From Vombatus ursinus (taxonomy: Eukaryota; Chordata; Mammalia; Diprotodontia; Vombatidae): a DNA stretch of 64,000 bases. The stretch covers positions 12,257,888 through 12,321,887 of the forward strand of contig NW_020954608.1 in the NCBI RefSeq assembly GCF_900497805.2, read 5' to 3'. A program made the translations under genes and the position numbers. The notes under the pieces were generated by a model that searched no databases, was not told the DNA's origin, and saw only the letters and a list, made by a program, of their open reading frames with translations. Of the stretch, positions 31,200 through 42,059 are shown piece after piece. The stretch's first letter is position 1. The number at the start of each line of letters is the position of its first letter.

Positions 31200-31720
31200 T
31201 GAAGCCAAATACTACGAAAGCATTTCAGTTTCAGGTGTAAGAATGGAAGAGAGAAGGGACCAGGTTCATAGGAAGCTAGAGGCATCTCCTTCTCTGAAAA
31301 GAAGTCCTGGTGAAACAGGAGGACCCACCAGATAAATGCCTCTCTGAAGCAATGTTTAGATCCTTGTAGTCCTACCTGGGCGGAAATAGTAGAAGCTTGC
31401 TTAAAACTTGCAAAGTTTAGGCAAAAAGAGATATAACATCTACCTTATAAAAGTGCACAAAACAAAAAGGGAAATTACTTTTTGCTATAAGCTAAATGAG
31501 AAAAAAATAAACCTCATTGAAACAGGTGCAGAGGTGGAGCTCAGTCCCTTTCAGTTCCCAGGATGCCAGCTGGTGAAGAAGAATCAGGTTTGAGCAGATG
31601 TTTTTAAATCAGAGTTGGCAGCAGATGGAAGAATGGTGTGAAGTCCTCTCCTTGTATAGGTGGGATGATGGGAGGTATTTGGGGGCCAGGAGAGTCAGAG
31701 GGTGGCACAGAGTTCAAAAA
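31200..31720. other. No identifiable feature
   Basis: Repeat-poor. Two short plus open frames (31408-31593, 31598-31801) show no motif. Confidence 0.5.
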
Positions 31721-31724
31721 AGTT

Positions 31725-32235
31725 ACATTGCCTGGATCACTGCAATGGCTCTCTCCATTTCATTGCATTCTCCATTGAGCAAAGATGATTTCTTCTGGTA
31801 AAGTTAGGCTCAACAATGTTACCCCTCTGATGTCCATTAACAAATATAAATTCTTCTGTTTGGCATCTAAAGTTCTTCATTCCCTGGCTCCTTCCCACCT
31901 TTCTATGCTTCTTAGGCTTTAGTGCCCATACTCCTCTTACAGTCTACAGTTCCTCCAATACAACATTCCATCTCCTGGCTCCATGACTATGCAATGACTG
32001 TTTCCCACATCTGGGATGCTCTGCCCTCTCACCTATGCCTCATAGTTTACCTGGCTTCCTTTAAGACAGCGCGGATTCTCTTTTGTGCAGACCTTTCCTG
32101 GTTTCTGTAGCTGACAATGCTATTGCTTTCAAACTTACCTTCATATACTCTGTATGTGGCTTGTATGTACCTAGATGTTTTGCACAGTGTCTGGCCCATA
32201 GTAGGCTATTAGGAAATATTTAATGATTGATATTT
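31725..32235 (+). mobile_element. L2 LINE, ORF2 end and 3' UTR
   Basis: 'ggcatctaaagttcttcatt', 'ccctggctccttcccacctt', 'tcccacatctgggatgctct', 'cagtgtctggcccatagtag'. The frame at 31922-32110 is an L2 remnant. Confidence 0.8.
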
Positions 32236-32237
32236 AC

Positions 32238-32356
32238 ATGTAGTCTCCCTTATTAGGATGTATGACCCTTGGCTATAGGATTGTGAGTTTTTTTTCTTCT
32301 TTATATCCCCAATGTTTGACCCACACAGTGCCTGGCGTGTAGTAAGTGCTTAATAA
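32238..32356 (+). mobile_element. L2 LINE 3' terminus
   Basis: 'ctataggattgtgagttttt', 'ttatatccccaatgtttgac', 'cagtgcctggcgtgtagtaa'. It follows directly on another L2 in the same orientation. Confidence 0.75.
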
Positions 32357-33030
32357 TAGCTAACACTTCACAGCTTTTGTTATGAGGCAGGTACTGTGTT
32401 AAGTACTTTCCAATTATTATCTCATGGAGTTGGCAGAAAGGGGAGAGACAAGAGATTCGTTTGCTACAGTACCTGCCAGTTCTCCGGACTTCCAACGTTA
32501 AGAGAGAGGATTTATCAGATTCCAAACTCTTCAGGGACTTGAGAGGAGAAAGCCTGGGAAGAAGCTGACATGACAGTAGGTGGCGGTTTTCCTCATGTCC
32601 TTGTTCTTGACTGGCTACATTAGAGGTCTTTGGGAACTTCCCCTTGGGTAAGATAAGATTTTTTCTATCTTGAGTGAACTATCTCTCTCCCAATGGGAGA
32701 GCACCTTCAATCTGAATTGTCTGGTATGTGTATTCTCCCGTGTATATGTTCCTTGATTTCTGTTTTGTTATCAACTTGGATAAATAGGTTTCTTTGCTAA
32801 AAAGGAAAAACAAATAACAAATAAACAAAAAAACCCAATTATCTCATCTGATCCTCACAACAACACTGGGAAGTAGGTGTTATTTTTATACCCATTTTAT
32901 AGATGAGGGAACTGAGGCAACCAGAAGTTAAGTGACTTGCCCAGGATAACACAGCTAGTAAGTTTCTGAGCTTGGATTTGAATTTAGATCTTCCTGACTC
33001 CAGGCCCAGCACTCATTCCATTGGATCACT
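32357..33030 (-). mobile_element. THER1/MIR SINE split by a retrocopy
   Basis: Tail half 'gaggcaggtactgtgttaag' before the insertion. After it come 'ctgatcctcacaacaacact', 'cattttatagatgagggaac', 'gatttgaatttagatcttcc' and head 'ccaggcccagcactcatt'. Joined across 32426-32837 it reads as one SINE. Confidence 0.82.
32426..32837 (+). mobile_element. Unclassified 412-bp retrocopy with target-site duplication
   Basis: Inserted cleanly in a THER1 SINE. It is flanked by the perfect 10-bp repeat 'attatctcat' (32416-32425 and 32838-32847) and ends in an A-rich tail (about 32800-32833). A 'gataaatag' polyadenylation-like signal lies about 20 bp before the tail. It is not similar to any other repeat in the window, and no coding frame fills it. 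It could be a processed noncoding transcript or 3' UTR, a rare SINE, or a solo retroelement end mobilised by L1. Confidence 0.7.
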
Positions 33031-33109
33031 GAGCTCTTGACTGACTGATTTTGATAATGAATGTGAAGAAACCTTCTACTTCATTAAAAGCAAAGGGGGA
33101 AATCTCTTA

Positions 33110-33290
33110 TATCCATAGAGGTTTTCAAGAGACCTCAGAGGCTATACGGTCCAAATCCCTCATTTTACAAATTAAGAAACTGAGGCCCAGGGAACTTAGG
33201 TGACTTGCCCTAGGTCACACAAGGTAGCGAGGACTCAAACCCAGGTCCTATAACCCTTGACTCAGTGCTCGTTCCACTGTACCATACTTT
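33110..33290 (-). mobile_element. MIR3-like SINE
   Basis: 'agagacctcagaggctatac', 'cccagggaacttaggtgact', 'gaggactcaaacccaggtcc', 'ttccactgtacca'. Confidence 0.85.
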
Positions 33291-33294
33291 ATTG

Positions 33295-33840
33295 CCTGAA
33301 TGAAAGACTTTATTGGGAATTGAAGGGACGGCAAATTTTTTTTTGGAAATATTCTAATTTGCCATTGTTCTCCATAATATTGAGCAAGAGCAATTGTGAG
33401 AGAAATCTAAAATTCTTGGGAAAAAATACAGACTATGTCAGTTTGGAAGATGTAGGAAGCTTGAATATAAAGTCATTTGAATATATTATATGTTAAGAAA
33501 TATAATCAGAAGATTTGCTTTCTTACTTACTGCTTTGTTATTTCTGGGCATAAAAGTTTGACTCCTTTTTCGTATTTCCACAGTACTTCAATTTTTATTG
33601 GCTAACACAATCTGAATAGGAATAATCCTCACAAAATTCATATGGTAGGCCTTTGTATGCACATATAAATAATAAAAGGAAGGTTTGATAAAACTTAATC
33701 CTCACTGTATTTGAATGAATATTTTATTCAGTATCCTAAACAGGAGATAGTATTATCTTCCTCATTTATTTCTCCTTCTATATAAAACTTTTCCTCTTCA
33801 ATGTTGGACTAAATTTGTCACTGAGGCTATAGGTCAAAGC
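33295..33840. other. No identifiable feature
   Basis: AT-rich unique-looking sequence with no coding evidence. Confidence 0.45.
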
Positions 33841-33849
33841 ACATCAGTG

Positions 33850-34560
33850 AAGGAAAAAAAACCCAGCTAGTCACCACAGGAAATCTCTCATTTTTCAAAG
33901 GACTGATTTCTTCAGAAAGAGAAAAATCAATATTAGAAAAATGAACATTTTGAAGATTTTTATAATCTGAAAAAGAATGAAATGAGCAGATTCTAGAGAA
34001 CAATTTATACAAGAAGAACAATGTGGCAAAAACCAATAATTATAAGAACTGTGATCAATCCAATAGTCATCTATGATTCTAGAGGAACAATGATTAAACA
34101 TGCAATCTATGAGAGGTACAACATGGATTTAGAGTAAAGAAGACATACATACACACATATAACCATTGAGGGAATTTGTTTTGTTTGATTATGTATATTT
34201 TAAATAAGTTTTTACCGATATCTTCTGTTTCTTACATCATCATAGTTATCTCTAGTATTCTTCTTCCCTCACCCTCCCAGAGAGCCATCAGTTATAACAA
34301 ATAATGTGTTGAGGAGGAAAAAATTCAGCACACCTGATCAATGCATTGACAAATTCCAAAAACATGGACAATGTATAACACATGTGGACCTCCTACCTTC
34401 AAAAAGGGGTGAAATGGGGCTCTCTTCTCATATCTTTTCATTTGGGTCATTTGTATATTTTTTAAACAAGGAATTTGTTTTTCTTTTTTTCTCAGTTGGG
34501 TGGAAGGTGAGAAAGAAAGAAAATATATTTTTGTAATTTAAAAAAAATAGATGTGTATGA
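33850..34560 (+). mobile_element. L1 LINE 3' end, interrupted
   Basis: 'atgaaatgagcagattctag', 'gaacaatttatacaagaaga', 'gggaatttgttttgtttgat' and then 'aaggaatttgtttttctttt' match the last part of marsupial L1. A separate repeat-like segment occupies 34207-34440. Confidence 0.6.
34207..34440. mobile_element. L1-associated segment inserted in L1 3' end
   Basis: 'tcaccctcccagagagccat', 'cagttataacaaataatgtg', 'tcagcacacctgatcaatgc' recall another part of the marsupial L1 3' region. It sits between two pieces of one L1 tail. Orientation and boundaries are uncertain. Confidence 0.45.
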
Positions 34561-34692
34561 TACTGCAGATGTGAAATATTGTACATACTTTGATATGAGG
34601 TCACCCTATTGTGAATTTTCCTTAAGTGTTTTACTTTGTTACAAGAGACCTCTCATAAACCGGGAGTAATCTGTAAATATAATGTAAAAACA

Positions 34693-34710
34693 AAACACAC
34701 ACACACACAT

Positions 34711-34752
<42 letters not shown>
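34693..34752. repeat. (CA)n microsatellite with CG interruptions
   Basis: CA run containing 'acacgcgcgcacac', a short Z-DNA-prone CG core. Confidence 0.96.
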
Positions 34753-34754
<2 letters not shown>

Positions 34755-35395
34755 TTCAATAAAAAGAGAAGCATTCAACATTGTGTCCTCTCTTTACAAG
34801 ACATTAGTTGGGATTCTTCTACTTACCCACCCACTCACTTCTACCCCCAAATCATAACAAATGAAGATCGTTGACAGTGAGCTCTAATTAATACTTGGAA
34901 CAACAGCTTTCACTATTTGCTCAGCCCATTCTCATAAAAAATTCAAATGATCATGTTTCATCATTCTATAATATATGAAGCATAATGTTTTCCATTGTAT
35001 GTGAATCAAATGTTTAAGAGGTAGTCCAGGACAGTACATAAGCACACCCAGCACAACTTCTAAGCACACCTGTGATATGATGGGAAGCACCCTAGACTGA
35101 GAATTTGGCTTATTTTTGAAGTCCATCTCTGACACTGGCTCAACTGTATTCCAATACTCTGATACTGTAATGGAACTGTGAGTTCACTGAAATGAATATT
35201 CCCTCTGATGACACTCAATGCAGTCCAAACAATCTCACCTATCCTGTGTGACTCTCTTCCATGTTTTTCATAAGTTTGCCACAAAATTTCACCCAATATT
35301 CTAGAAGTCATCCTTGAATTCTCTTGACACTAGGAGGTTATCAATCAAATATGCATTCTGACCACTGGTCAGCCCTCACCTTTAACCCTCAAGAT
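34755..35395. other. No identifiable feature
   Basis: Two overlapping minus-strand open frames (34932-35135 and 35060-35311) show no recognisable domain. Confidence 0.45.
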
Positions 35396-35399
35396 TAAA

Positions 35400-35568
35400 T
35401 CATAGGTTTAATGATATAAAGAGCTGGAAGCAATCAGAACGTCAAGTCCCACCCTCTCATTTTAAAGATGAGGGAACTATAACTGGTGTCTGAAACAAGA
35501 TTTGAACTCAGGTCTGCCTGAGTCCTATAAGTCTGGTGCTCTATCTACCATGCCACCTGGCTGCCTCA
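35400..35568 (-). mobile_element. MIR3-like SINE
   Basis: 'ataaagagctggaagcaatc', 'ttttaaagatgagggaacta', 'gatttgaactcaggtctgcc', 'ccatgccacctggctgcctc'. Confidence 0.8.
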
Positions 35569-35569
35569 T

Positions 35570-36635
35570 ATCATTCTCCTTATCCATGAAAAAAAAGTTT
35601 AAAAAATTACTTATTAAATATAGACTGAAGTGTTCATGGATTACAACTTTCAGAATCAGAATACTATTACATGTTTACTCCTGTTTAAATTTTCTTTTTC
35701 TTAATTTTGGTTTTTCCTTAGTTATTTTCTATTTCACCATGAAAGTGGGTAGACTTGTTGGAAAATAATCTTATACTGAACACATTCTTCTTAAAATTGT
35801 GCTCAATAAATTTTTCTTTATGACAATTTTTTTCCTACCACTCTACCCATCGCGAATGGGTACATTCAAGAAATATCAACTGATTTTTTTATGAATCAAA
35901 ACAAGACATCATTTGGAAATTAAATCAGTGTCCCCCCAAATCATATGATTCATTCTAAGTAAAAATATAACTAATATCAACTATTTAAAAAGAAAAAATT
36001 TATGAATGCTTTTGGTTTTTACATCACTGTTTCCAGATACAATCTCATGTCAGCTTCAAAGTAAACTTTCCTTTTTAACAAAGAAGTTAAGCAAAATCAA
36101 TGAACACAGTCACTGTATTTTACAGTGTATTCATCATTCAATATTCATGATTCCCTTTATTTCCAATCAAAGGAAGATGCTACATGTCCTCATTTCTTTT
36201 CTGGGTTCAAGAACATGAACCCATTTCCTTCTATTAATGTTTATATAGTATGGACTCAATGCCAACTTTTAAAAAAAATGTGATGTTTTGGACTATGTGT
36301 GGAGTATCTTCCTTCTATTAATCAAGTTAATTAAGAGTTGACTCTATTTGTTGGAATAAGTTCCCCAACAAAATCGGTCAAATTCTGCCTTGCTTTGGAA
36401 TGAAGGTGCATTTTCTTAATGGCAAAGCGTAAGCCTCTTCTAAAATGCGCTGTAGAATTTAGAATCTGATTTCATACATGATGATTCTCTCAGAGACTAC
36501 CCACATGCCATTTACATTTGCCTTGAGATAGACGAGGGTCTGAACCTAGCTCTTGTTACACATCATTATATCTACATTTTTTGGTTCTTGCATGACACAT
36601 CTATGTAAAGACAACTGGCATTTGGCATGTCACAT
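35570..36635. other. Repeat-poor AT-rich block
   Basis: No element or gene recognised. Many short AT runs. Confidence 0.45.
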
Positions 36636-36639
36636 CCTT

Positions 36640-36802
36640 TAGAACCTCCTATGACTTTCTAGCATTCATTTTTTTTTCCATCTAGATTATAATAAGCTCC
36701 TTGAGGGCAAGGACTGTTTTATGCCTCTTTTTTTATCTTCTGTGCTTACCAGAGTGTTTGGCACATAGTAGGCACTTAATAAATGTTTGTTGATTGATTG
36801 AT
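36640..36802 (+). mobile_element. L2 LINE 3' terminus
   Basis: 'taataagctccttgagggca', 'ttggcacatagtaggcactt', 'aataaatgtttgttgattga'. Confidence 0.93.
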
Positions 36803-36804
36803 CT

Positions 36805-37690
36805 AAAATATTCCTCTAAACTTCCTCAGCCTACAAAATGATCATACGATAATTAAGGATTTTTGACAGATGGAAAATTCAAGCAAGTTCCCAAGTGCAC
36901 AGTGGAGCAAAACTTATTTCAAGTAAATCATTGTATATACTTTAATGAACATTCTCAACCTACAGGACAAATCTGGTATATAAACAGGTAAATATTAGTC
37001 ACTTATCTTCTATATATTGCCTACGGATTCCTCCTGTGATACAAAATACAGCTTACATAGTTTTATTTTTTTATATATATATACACTTCCTCTCCCTCCT
37101 GCCAACAAAAGTTTTGGAGGTTTTTTTGGTATTTAAGGAAGAATATTAAAGCAAACCTAATAGTTGCTTCTAATGAGTAAATAGCATTTCTCTGTACTCC
37201 TTTTAAATGCCTAGTTGTTAACAGTTTAATGCTTAAGAATAAAAGGGTAATGAATTCCTGAAATAGACTGTGTCTGCATGTCAAAACAGCCAGCCAATTA
37301 TGTTAAATAATTAGTCAAACAAGTTGTTTGGCTGACTGAATGAAACTCTCACTTTTCAACCAGTTTAAGAATCTTGGAGATACAGGCACAGAGGGATGCA
37401 CCTTATATTTTGTGGAGACAGTTACATAAATCATTGGGCCCTAGTCTCTTTACAATAAACACTTTGGAAGACTTTAATATAATATGAGGTTCATCACCCA
37501 CCTGGTACTGACTTCAGATATGGGAATTAAGATCTTTGCCAGATGTTTAGAGACATTGTTGAATGAGAGAAGATGATAGCAATCCACCATCACAGTGCCT
37601 ATACCTCTAGCCTGTTTTGGTGAGTACACAGGACAACAACAAAAGTATGAAAGGAGTATCTTCTAAGCTTGTAGAGGTGGTGGTCCTGAC
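36805..37690. other. No identifiable feature
   Basis: Contains a short (TA)n at 37072-37083. Otherwise unique-looking, with no gene. Confidence 0.45.
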
Positions 37691-37699
37691 ACTGTACTC

Positions 37700-38245
37700 T
37701 ACCCCAATCAACTCACATCTGGAATATTCTGCTCAGTCTGCAAGTCCTTAGAAAGGACATGGATAAATCTAAGAGTAGCCAGAGGAGGGCAAGGATGGTG
37801 AAGGGCCCTGAGTTTATTCTATATAAGCATTGAGGGAAGGAACTGTGAATATCTGGACTTGAGAAGAGGTTTTTTGGTGGGAGGAGGCATGAAAGCTATC
37901 TTCAAGTACGTGAAAGTCTTCTTTGTAGAAGAGGATTAAACTTGCTCTGTTGGGCCCAGAAATGCTGGGTAAATGCTTCAAAGAATCAAATCTAGACTTG
38001 ATGTAAAGTGGGAAAAAAAGGCCAAAACAACCCCCAAACTTCTTTAGTAATGCCGAAATAGAATAGGCTACCTTAGGAAGTAGTGGTTTTTCCACTTATT
38101 TGAGGTCCTCATGCATAAGGATGGATGGATGATCTATTATACTTGCTATAATAGAGTTGTTTTTTTTTTCTGGGGTGGTAATGGTGGTATATAGGTTGGA
38201 CTAGAGAGCTGCTGAGGTATCTTCTAACACTGAAATTCTTTGATC
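37700..38245 (+). mobile_element. CR1-clade (L3-type) LINE 3' end
   Basis: Best copy of this family: 'tggaatattctgctcagtct', 'agccagaggagggcaaggat', 'gaaagctatcttcaagtacg', 'ttaaacttgctctgttgggc', 'gttggactagagagctgctg' and the octamer-like end 'gaaattctttgatcc'. Old and without an open frame. Confidence 0.78.
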
Positions 38246-38249
38246 CTTA

Positions 38250-38945
38250 GAAACTACCAGCAGCAACTTGGGGCCTTCCTGGAATCTTCTAGTTCTGCTG
38301 AAGTTATTGAGAGAAGTTAACATTGTAGGTTACAACCCTACCAGCTACATTTTAAAATGCCATGTTTAACCTTCTTTAATGAAATGTGGCTGGCCTATTT
38401 CCAAAAAATCAAAGTGAGTCCTTTCCCTTATAGCATAGCTACTGCATAAGTAATTTCTAAGCCTGTGTAAATATCCAATAAAAATTTCAAACTTTGATGA
38501 TTAACAGAAAGACCTCTGCTTTACCACCACAGGAACTAAGGAGATGTGCTGCCTGGTTCTTCTTTAGCCATAAGTAGGACACTTTAAGATGCAGCATGTT
38601 ATCAGAGTGATTAATTTTAAATATAGACTGTCTCCATAATCACAGTTGGAAAAAATCTTCCTGAACCATTTTGACTACAACTTTTAGTGAAACTAATCAG
38701 CGTCAATTAATGCATGTGAGGATTCTGCTAATCCTCTGCTCTGGAAGGTCAGCATCCGGGGGGCATCTCCCCATCTTACAAGGTAGGCTCCTCTGAGGGC
38801 AGTTCAAGGTACTAGAGTATAGGCCTGTTTCTATAATGTGACATTGCTCATGTGTCCCCAATGATGGGGTTATCTTTCAATATTTTGAGGAGACAAGTAA
38901 TTCCAAGCAAAAGTATTTGATGAGACAGCATGGTTAGAAAAGGAA
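38250..38945. other. Repeat-poor block
   Basis: Nothing recognised. Unique-looking throughout. Confidence 0.45.
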
Positions 38946-38950
38946 TAAGA

Positions 38951-39097
38951 GGGGCAGCTAGGTGGCACAGTAGCTAGAGCACCAGCCCTGGAGTCAGGAG
39001 GGCCTGAGTTCAAATCCAGCCTCAGATACTTGACACTAGCTGTGTGACCCTGGGCAAGTCACTTAACCCTGATCGCCTCACCAAAATAAATAAAAAT
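38951..39097 (+). mobile_element. SINE1-type SINE, well preserved
   Basis: 'ggggcagctaggtggcacag', 'cctggagtcaggagggcctg', 'gtgaccctgggcaagtcact', 'cctcaccaaaataaataaa'. A short possible duplication 'aataaga' lies at 38944-38950 and 39098-39104. Low divergence suggests a young copy. Confidence 0.95.
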
Positions 39098-39104
39098 AAT
39101 AAGA

Positions 39105-39475
39105 AAACATTTAACTCATAAAACTGTGGTACATTCTCCCACAAGTTCACTCTGCATCAGTAGAGAGAGTAGATTCATATGAACATCACAAGTAGGTCCA
39201 AAAGAGTTTTGCCATCAGATGTACAACTGGGGAGCACAAAAAACCTCTGCTTTTTTCTTATGCTCTTTTCCTAATTTTCTCAGATGCAACTGAAGACCAA
39301 CAATGAACCACAAACTAAGCTACTGGGGTGTGCTTTGGGATTAGAAGTTTGAGGTCAATTGAATTATTGTTCCAGATGGGAAGTTGAGATAGAGAGACAG
39401 AAGAACTAGTTAAAAAGCTAAACTAAAATCCCGAGTTATGGTTGGGTTTCAGGATGCTCTTGTTTCCTATCCATG
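39105..39475. other. No identifiable feature
   Basis: Nothing recognised. Confidence 0.5.
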
Positions 39476-39479
39476 ACTT

Positions 39480-39685
39480 TGACACACACATACACATATG
39501 TATACACAAACATATATATGTATACACAAACATATATATGTATATACATACATGTATGTATATGAAAAATATGCACACATTTCTATATTACTCACATATG
39601 ACAAATGTATGTATATATACCTACATACATATATGTATCTATACACATATATACATAAAGTTTTATATACACATACAAATATAGA
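39480..39685. repeat. Compound (CATA)n/(TATG)n microsatellite
   Basis: About 200 bp of alternating purine-pyrimidine sequence. It makes overlapping Ile/Tyr/His-rich frames on both strands that are not genes. Confidence 0.92.
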
Positions 39686-39689
39686 TTTA

Positions 39690-40005
39690 GGATTATAGGA
39701 TCGCAGATTTAGAACTTGAAGAACCTGAAGGGTCATCTGATCCAACTTCTTCATTTTACAATTGAGGAAACTGAGGCACATAGCAGGGAGTTAGTGAGAG
39801 GGAAATAGAAGGGAAATCACTTGCTCAGCTGCTTGACAGCAGGGGCTTATTTAGATTTTTTTCTGATATCGTTAGTACTTGGTATAGTGCCTAGCACATA
39901 GTAAATATTCTCTATGTATTGATTGTTCAAGGTCACATGATGGTAAAACAAGTGTTTGAACCCAGGTTCTATGACTGTCTAAACCTAACTCTCTTCTATA
40001 CCTGA
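39690..40005 (-). mobile_element. MIR3-like SINE split by L2 fragment
   Basis: 'ttagaacttgaagaacctga', 'cattttacaattgaggaaac', then after the L2 piece 'caaggtcacatgatggtaaa' and 'gtttgaacccaggttctatg'. Confidence 0.75.
39825..39930 (+). mobile_element. L2 LINE terminal fragment inside SINE
   Basis: 'gacagcaggggcttatttag', 'agtgcctagcacatagtaaa', 'ctatgtattgattgtt'. It is 5'-truncated to about 100 bp. Confidence 0.75.
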
Positions 40006-40009
40006 CCAT

Positions 40010-40738
40010 CCATAATCATATCCCATCATCATAATTATCCATTGAATTTATTTATACAACGAATCTTCTTAGGAGGTCAAAGCATTGCCAAAAATATGCA
40101 TTTCTCTTTATAATATCTCTGTGAAATCAAACAAAAATCTACAGTGCAGTATTTAACCTTTGAGTACTTGCCACATATAGTATTTTGAATGTAATCTGTT
40201 GCCCTGGCTTACATATAACTTTGACTTAATTCAATAGTTATCTTTATAGAAAGGCAGATATTTTGATCGAAGTCTCTTAAAAACATTCATAAAACAGATA
40301 TTGTTCATAAACTTCTTTTAAAATGTAATCAGCTCATTTAATAATAGTTAAATATTGGTAACTGCTTCATTTATAGGTCTGTAATAATTTTTAGGCAAAG
40401 AATTCACATAATAGTTTTAAATGAATCATTAAATACTCTTCCTTTATTGTAATTATAATATCTAAGTCCTTAAAGGGCATAGCCAAATAGTGGTGTCATT
40501 AATGCTCCAATGCAATAAAATTATGTGCTGGAATTTAACTATTTGGCTATCTTGCACTGGAGAGTTTAAAAAAATAGTTTTTTTCCATAGTTGGGAAATG
40601 CCTTTCAAAACAAACACCCAGCCTCTCCCAGCAACTCTCCTTTGTTAGAAAGTCTGGTTTGGTTCAGAGAATCAATGGCAACTCATCCCTAAACAGAACC
40701 TACATCACTATTACTGTTCTCCTTTCTAAGGGACTAGA
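40010..40738. other. Repeat-poor AT-rich block
   Basis: About 730 bp with no repeat. Long unbroken low-GC context with isolated GC-containing words, the look of a conserved noncoding element. Unproven. Confidence 0.4.
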
Positions 40739-40740
40739 TA

Positions 40741-40942
40741 CAGGAGTGGGGAACCTGCAGCCTCAAGGCCACATGTGGCCCTCTAGGACCTCAAGTACAG
40801 CCCTTTGACTGAATCCAAACTTCACAGAACAAATTCCTTTAATAAAAGGATTTTTTCTGTAAAACTTGGACTCAGTCAAAAGGCCGGACCCAAAGACCTA
40901 GAAGGCAACATATGGCCTCAAAGCCGTAAGTTCCCCACCCCT
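40741..40942. mobile_element. Palindromic hAT MITE, full length
   Basis: Left end 'caggagtggggaacctgcag'. The right end is the inverted 'gttccccacccct'. The two ~100-bp arms are reverse complements over most of their length ('ctaggacctcaagtacagcc' against 'ggacccaaagacctag', 'ccaaacttcacagaac' against 'ttctgtaaaacttgg'). No coding capacity. No clear 8-bp duplication. The frame at 40805-41110 begins inside it and is spurious. Confidence 0.85.
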
Positions 40943-40989
40943 AGAGAGGACCTCAGAGAAGGTTTTTCACTGTGTTACCTTGCTTGTTT

Positions 40990-41052
40990 GTCCATCCATC
41001 CATCCATCCATCCATCCATTCATCCATCCATCCATCCATCCATCCATCCCTC
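40990..41052. repeat. (CATC)n microsatellite
   Basis: About 14 units with two variants. Read in frame it gives a meaningless IHPS repeat. Confidence 0.97.
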
Positions 41053-41169
41053 TATTCATCCTTTGATCCATCAATCTATTTGGCAGTTACTCAAGGTTCA
41101 ATGTCTATAAGGCATTTTGGGAGTGCTATGATGACTACCTAGAAGCTTATGACATGGGTCCTGCAAATT

Positions 41170-41330
41170 AATCAGCCAATCAATGAATTGGCAATCAAAT
41201 TAAATGTCTACCTATATGTTAGGCACTGGGGACCAAACGACAAAACTGAAATAATGTCTAACCTCAAGCAGCTTATAATGGGAAGCAGCATGTGTGCAAA
41301 AAAAGCAAATACAAATTATAGGGACAGGAA
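41170..41330 (-). mobile_element. L2 LINE 3' terminus
   Basis: 'atcagccaatcaatgaattg', 'atgttaggcactggggacca', 'ctcaagcagcttataatggg'. Confidence 0.65.
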
Positions 41331-41339
41331 CAGAGGGAA

Positions 41340-41535
41340 GACCTGTGATTTCATCGGCATAATGAACTCCTGGGTGAGGAAACTCCCTGTATCAAGACAG
41401 ATTGGCACCTTTTTGGCAAATGATAAGAAAGTTGCCTAGAACACTTGAGAAGCTGAATGACTTGACCAGGGTCACAGAGCCAGCATGTGTTAGAAACAGG
41501 ACCTAAACTCAAGTGTTTCTAGCTTTGAGACCAGC
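41340..41535 (-). mobile_element. SINE B
   Basis: 'acctgtgatttcatcggcat', 'gaggaaactccctgtatcaa', 'agacagattggcaccttttt', 'aagttgcctagaacacttga', then the reversed body. It shows the diagnostic far end clearly. Confidence 0.75.
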
Positions 41536-41544
41536 TCCTCATTC

Positions 41545-41786
41545 GTTGTTGTTGTTGTTGTTGGATCATTTCAGTTAGGTCCTACTCTTTGTGACTCCAC
41601 TGGGGCCTTTCTTGGCAAAGATACTGAAGTGGTTTGCCATTTTCTTCAGCTCATTTTACAGATGAAGAAACTGAGGCAGACAGGGTTAAATGACTCCCTC
41701 TGGGTTACAGAGCTAGTGAACTCATGAAGATGAGCCTTCCTTATTCTAAGCCCAGTGCTCTATCCACTGAACCACCTAGCTGCCCA
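41545..41786 (-). mobile_element. MAR1-type SINE with target-site duplication
   Basis: Tail (GTT)n at the left, 'ttcttggcaaagatactgaa', head 'ccacctagctgccc'. Flanks 'tcctcattc' (41536-41544) and 'tccttattc' (41787-41795) differ at one base. Confidence 0.94.
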
Positions 41787-42059
41787 TCCTTATTCATCAG
41801 CCATGGTAATTTATTTTGGGGGGAAAACTAGCATCCAGTGGGAATCAGGAAAGTACTGATGTAGGAGATGACTTGAGGTGATATGCCCAAATCACTATAA
41901 CACAATATATTAAGCATTTAAAACATAAAAATAAGTTCTGTAAGAAAAGTACGTCTAGAATGTGATCGATTAATGCCATAAAATAAGTGTAAACAAAGTG
42001 TCATGTGAAGTCAGATGACCACTTCCCCTCACACTTTAATGGATAGAGTATGACAACAG

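Noticed and set aside
34720-34735. CGCG core in a CA repeat as a functional Z-DNA element
   Set aside because: Alternating CG/CA sequence can form Z-DNA in principle, but the core is only a few base pairs and nothing links it to a gene.
40744-41052. CRISPR-like spaced repeats
   Set aside because: The region is a palindromic MITE followed by a tetranucleotide microsatellite. There are no regular unique spacers, and the DNA is vertebrate.
40805-41110. Frame with IHPS repeats
   Set aside because: Translation of the (CATC)n microsatellite plus part of the hAT MITE.
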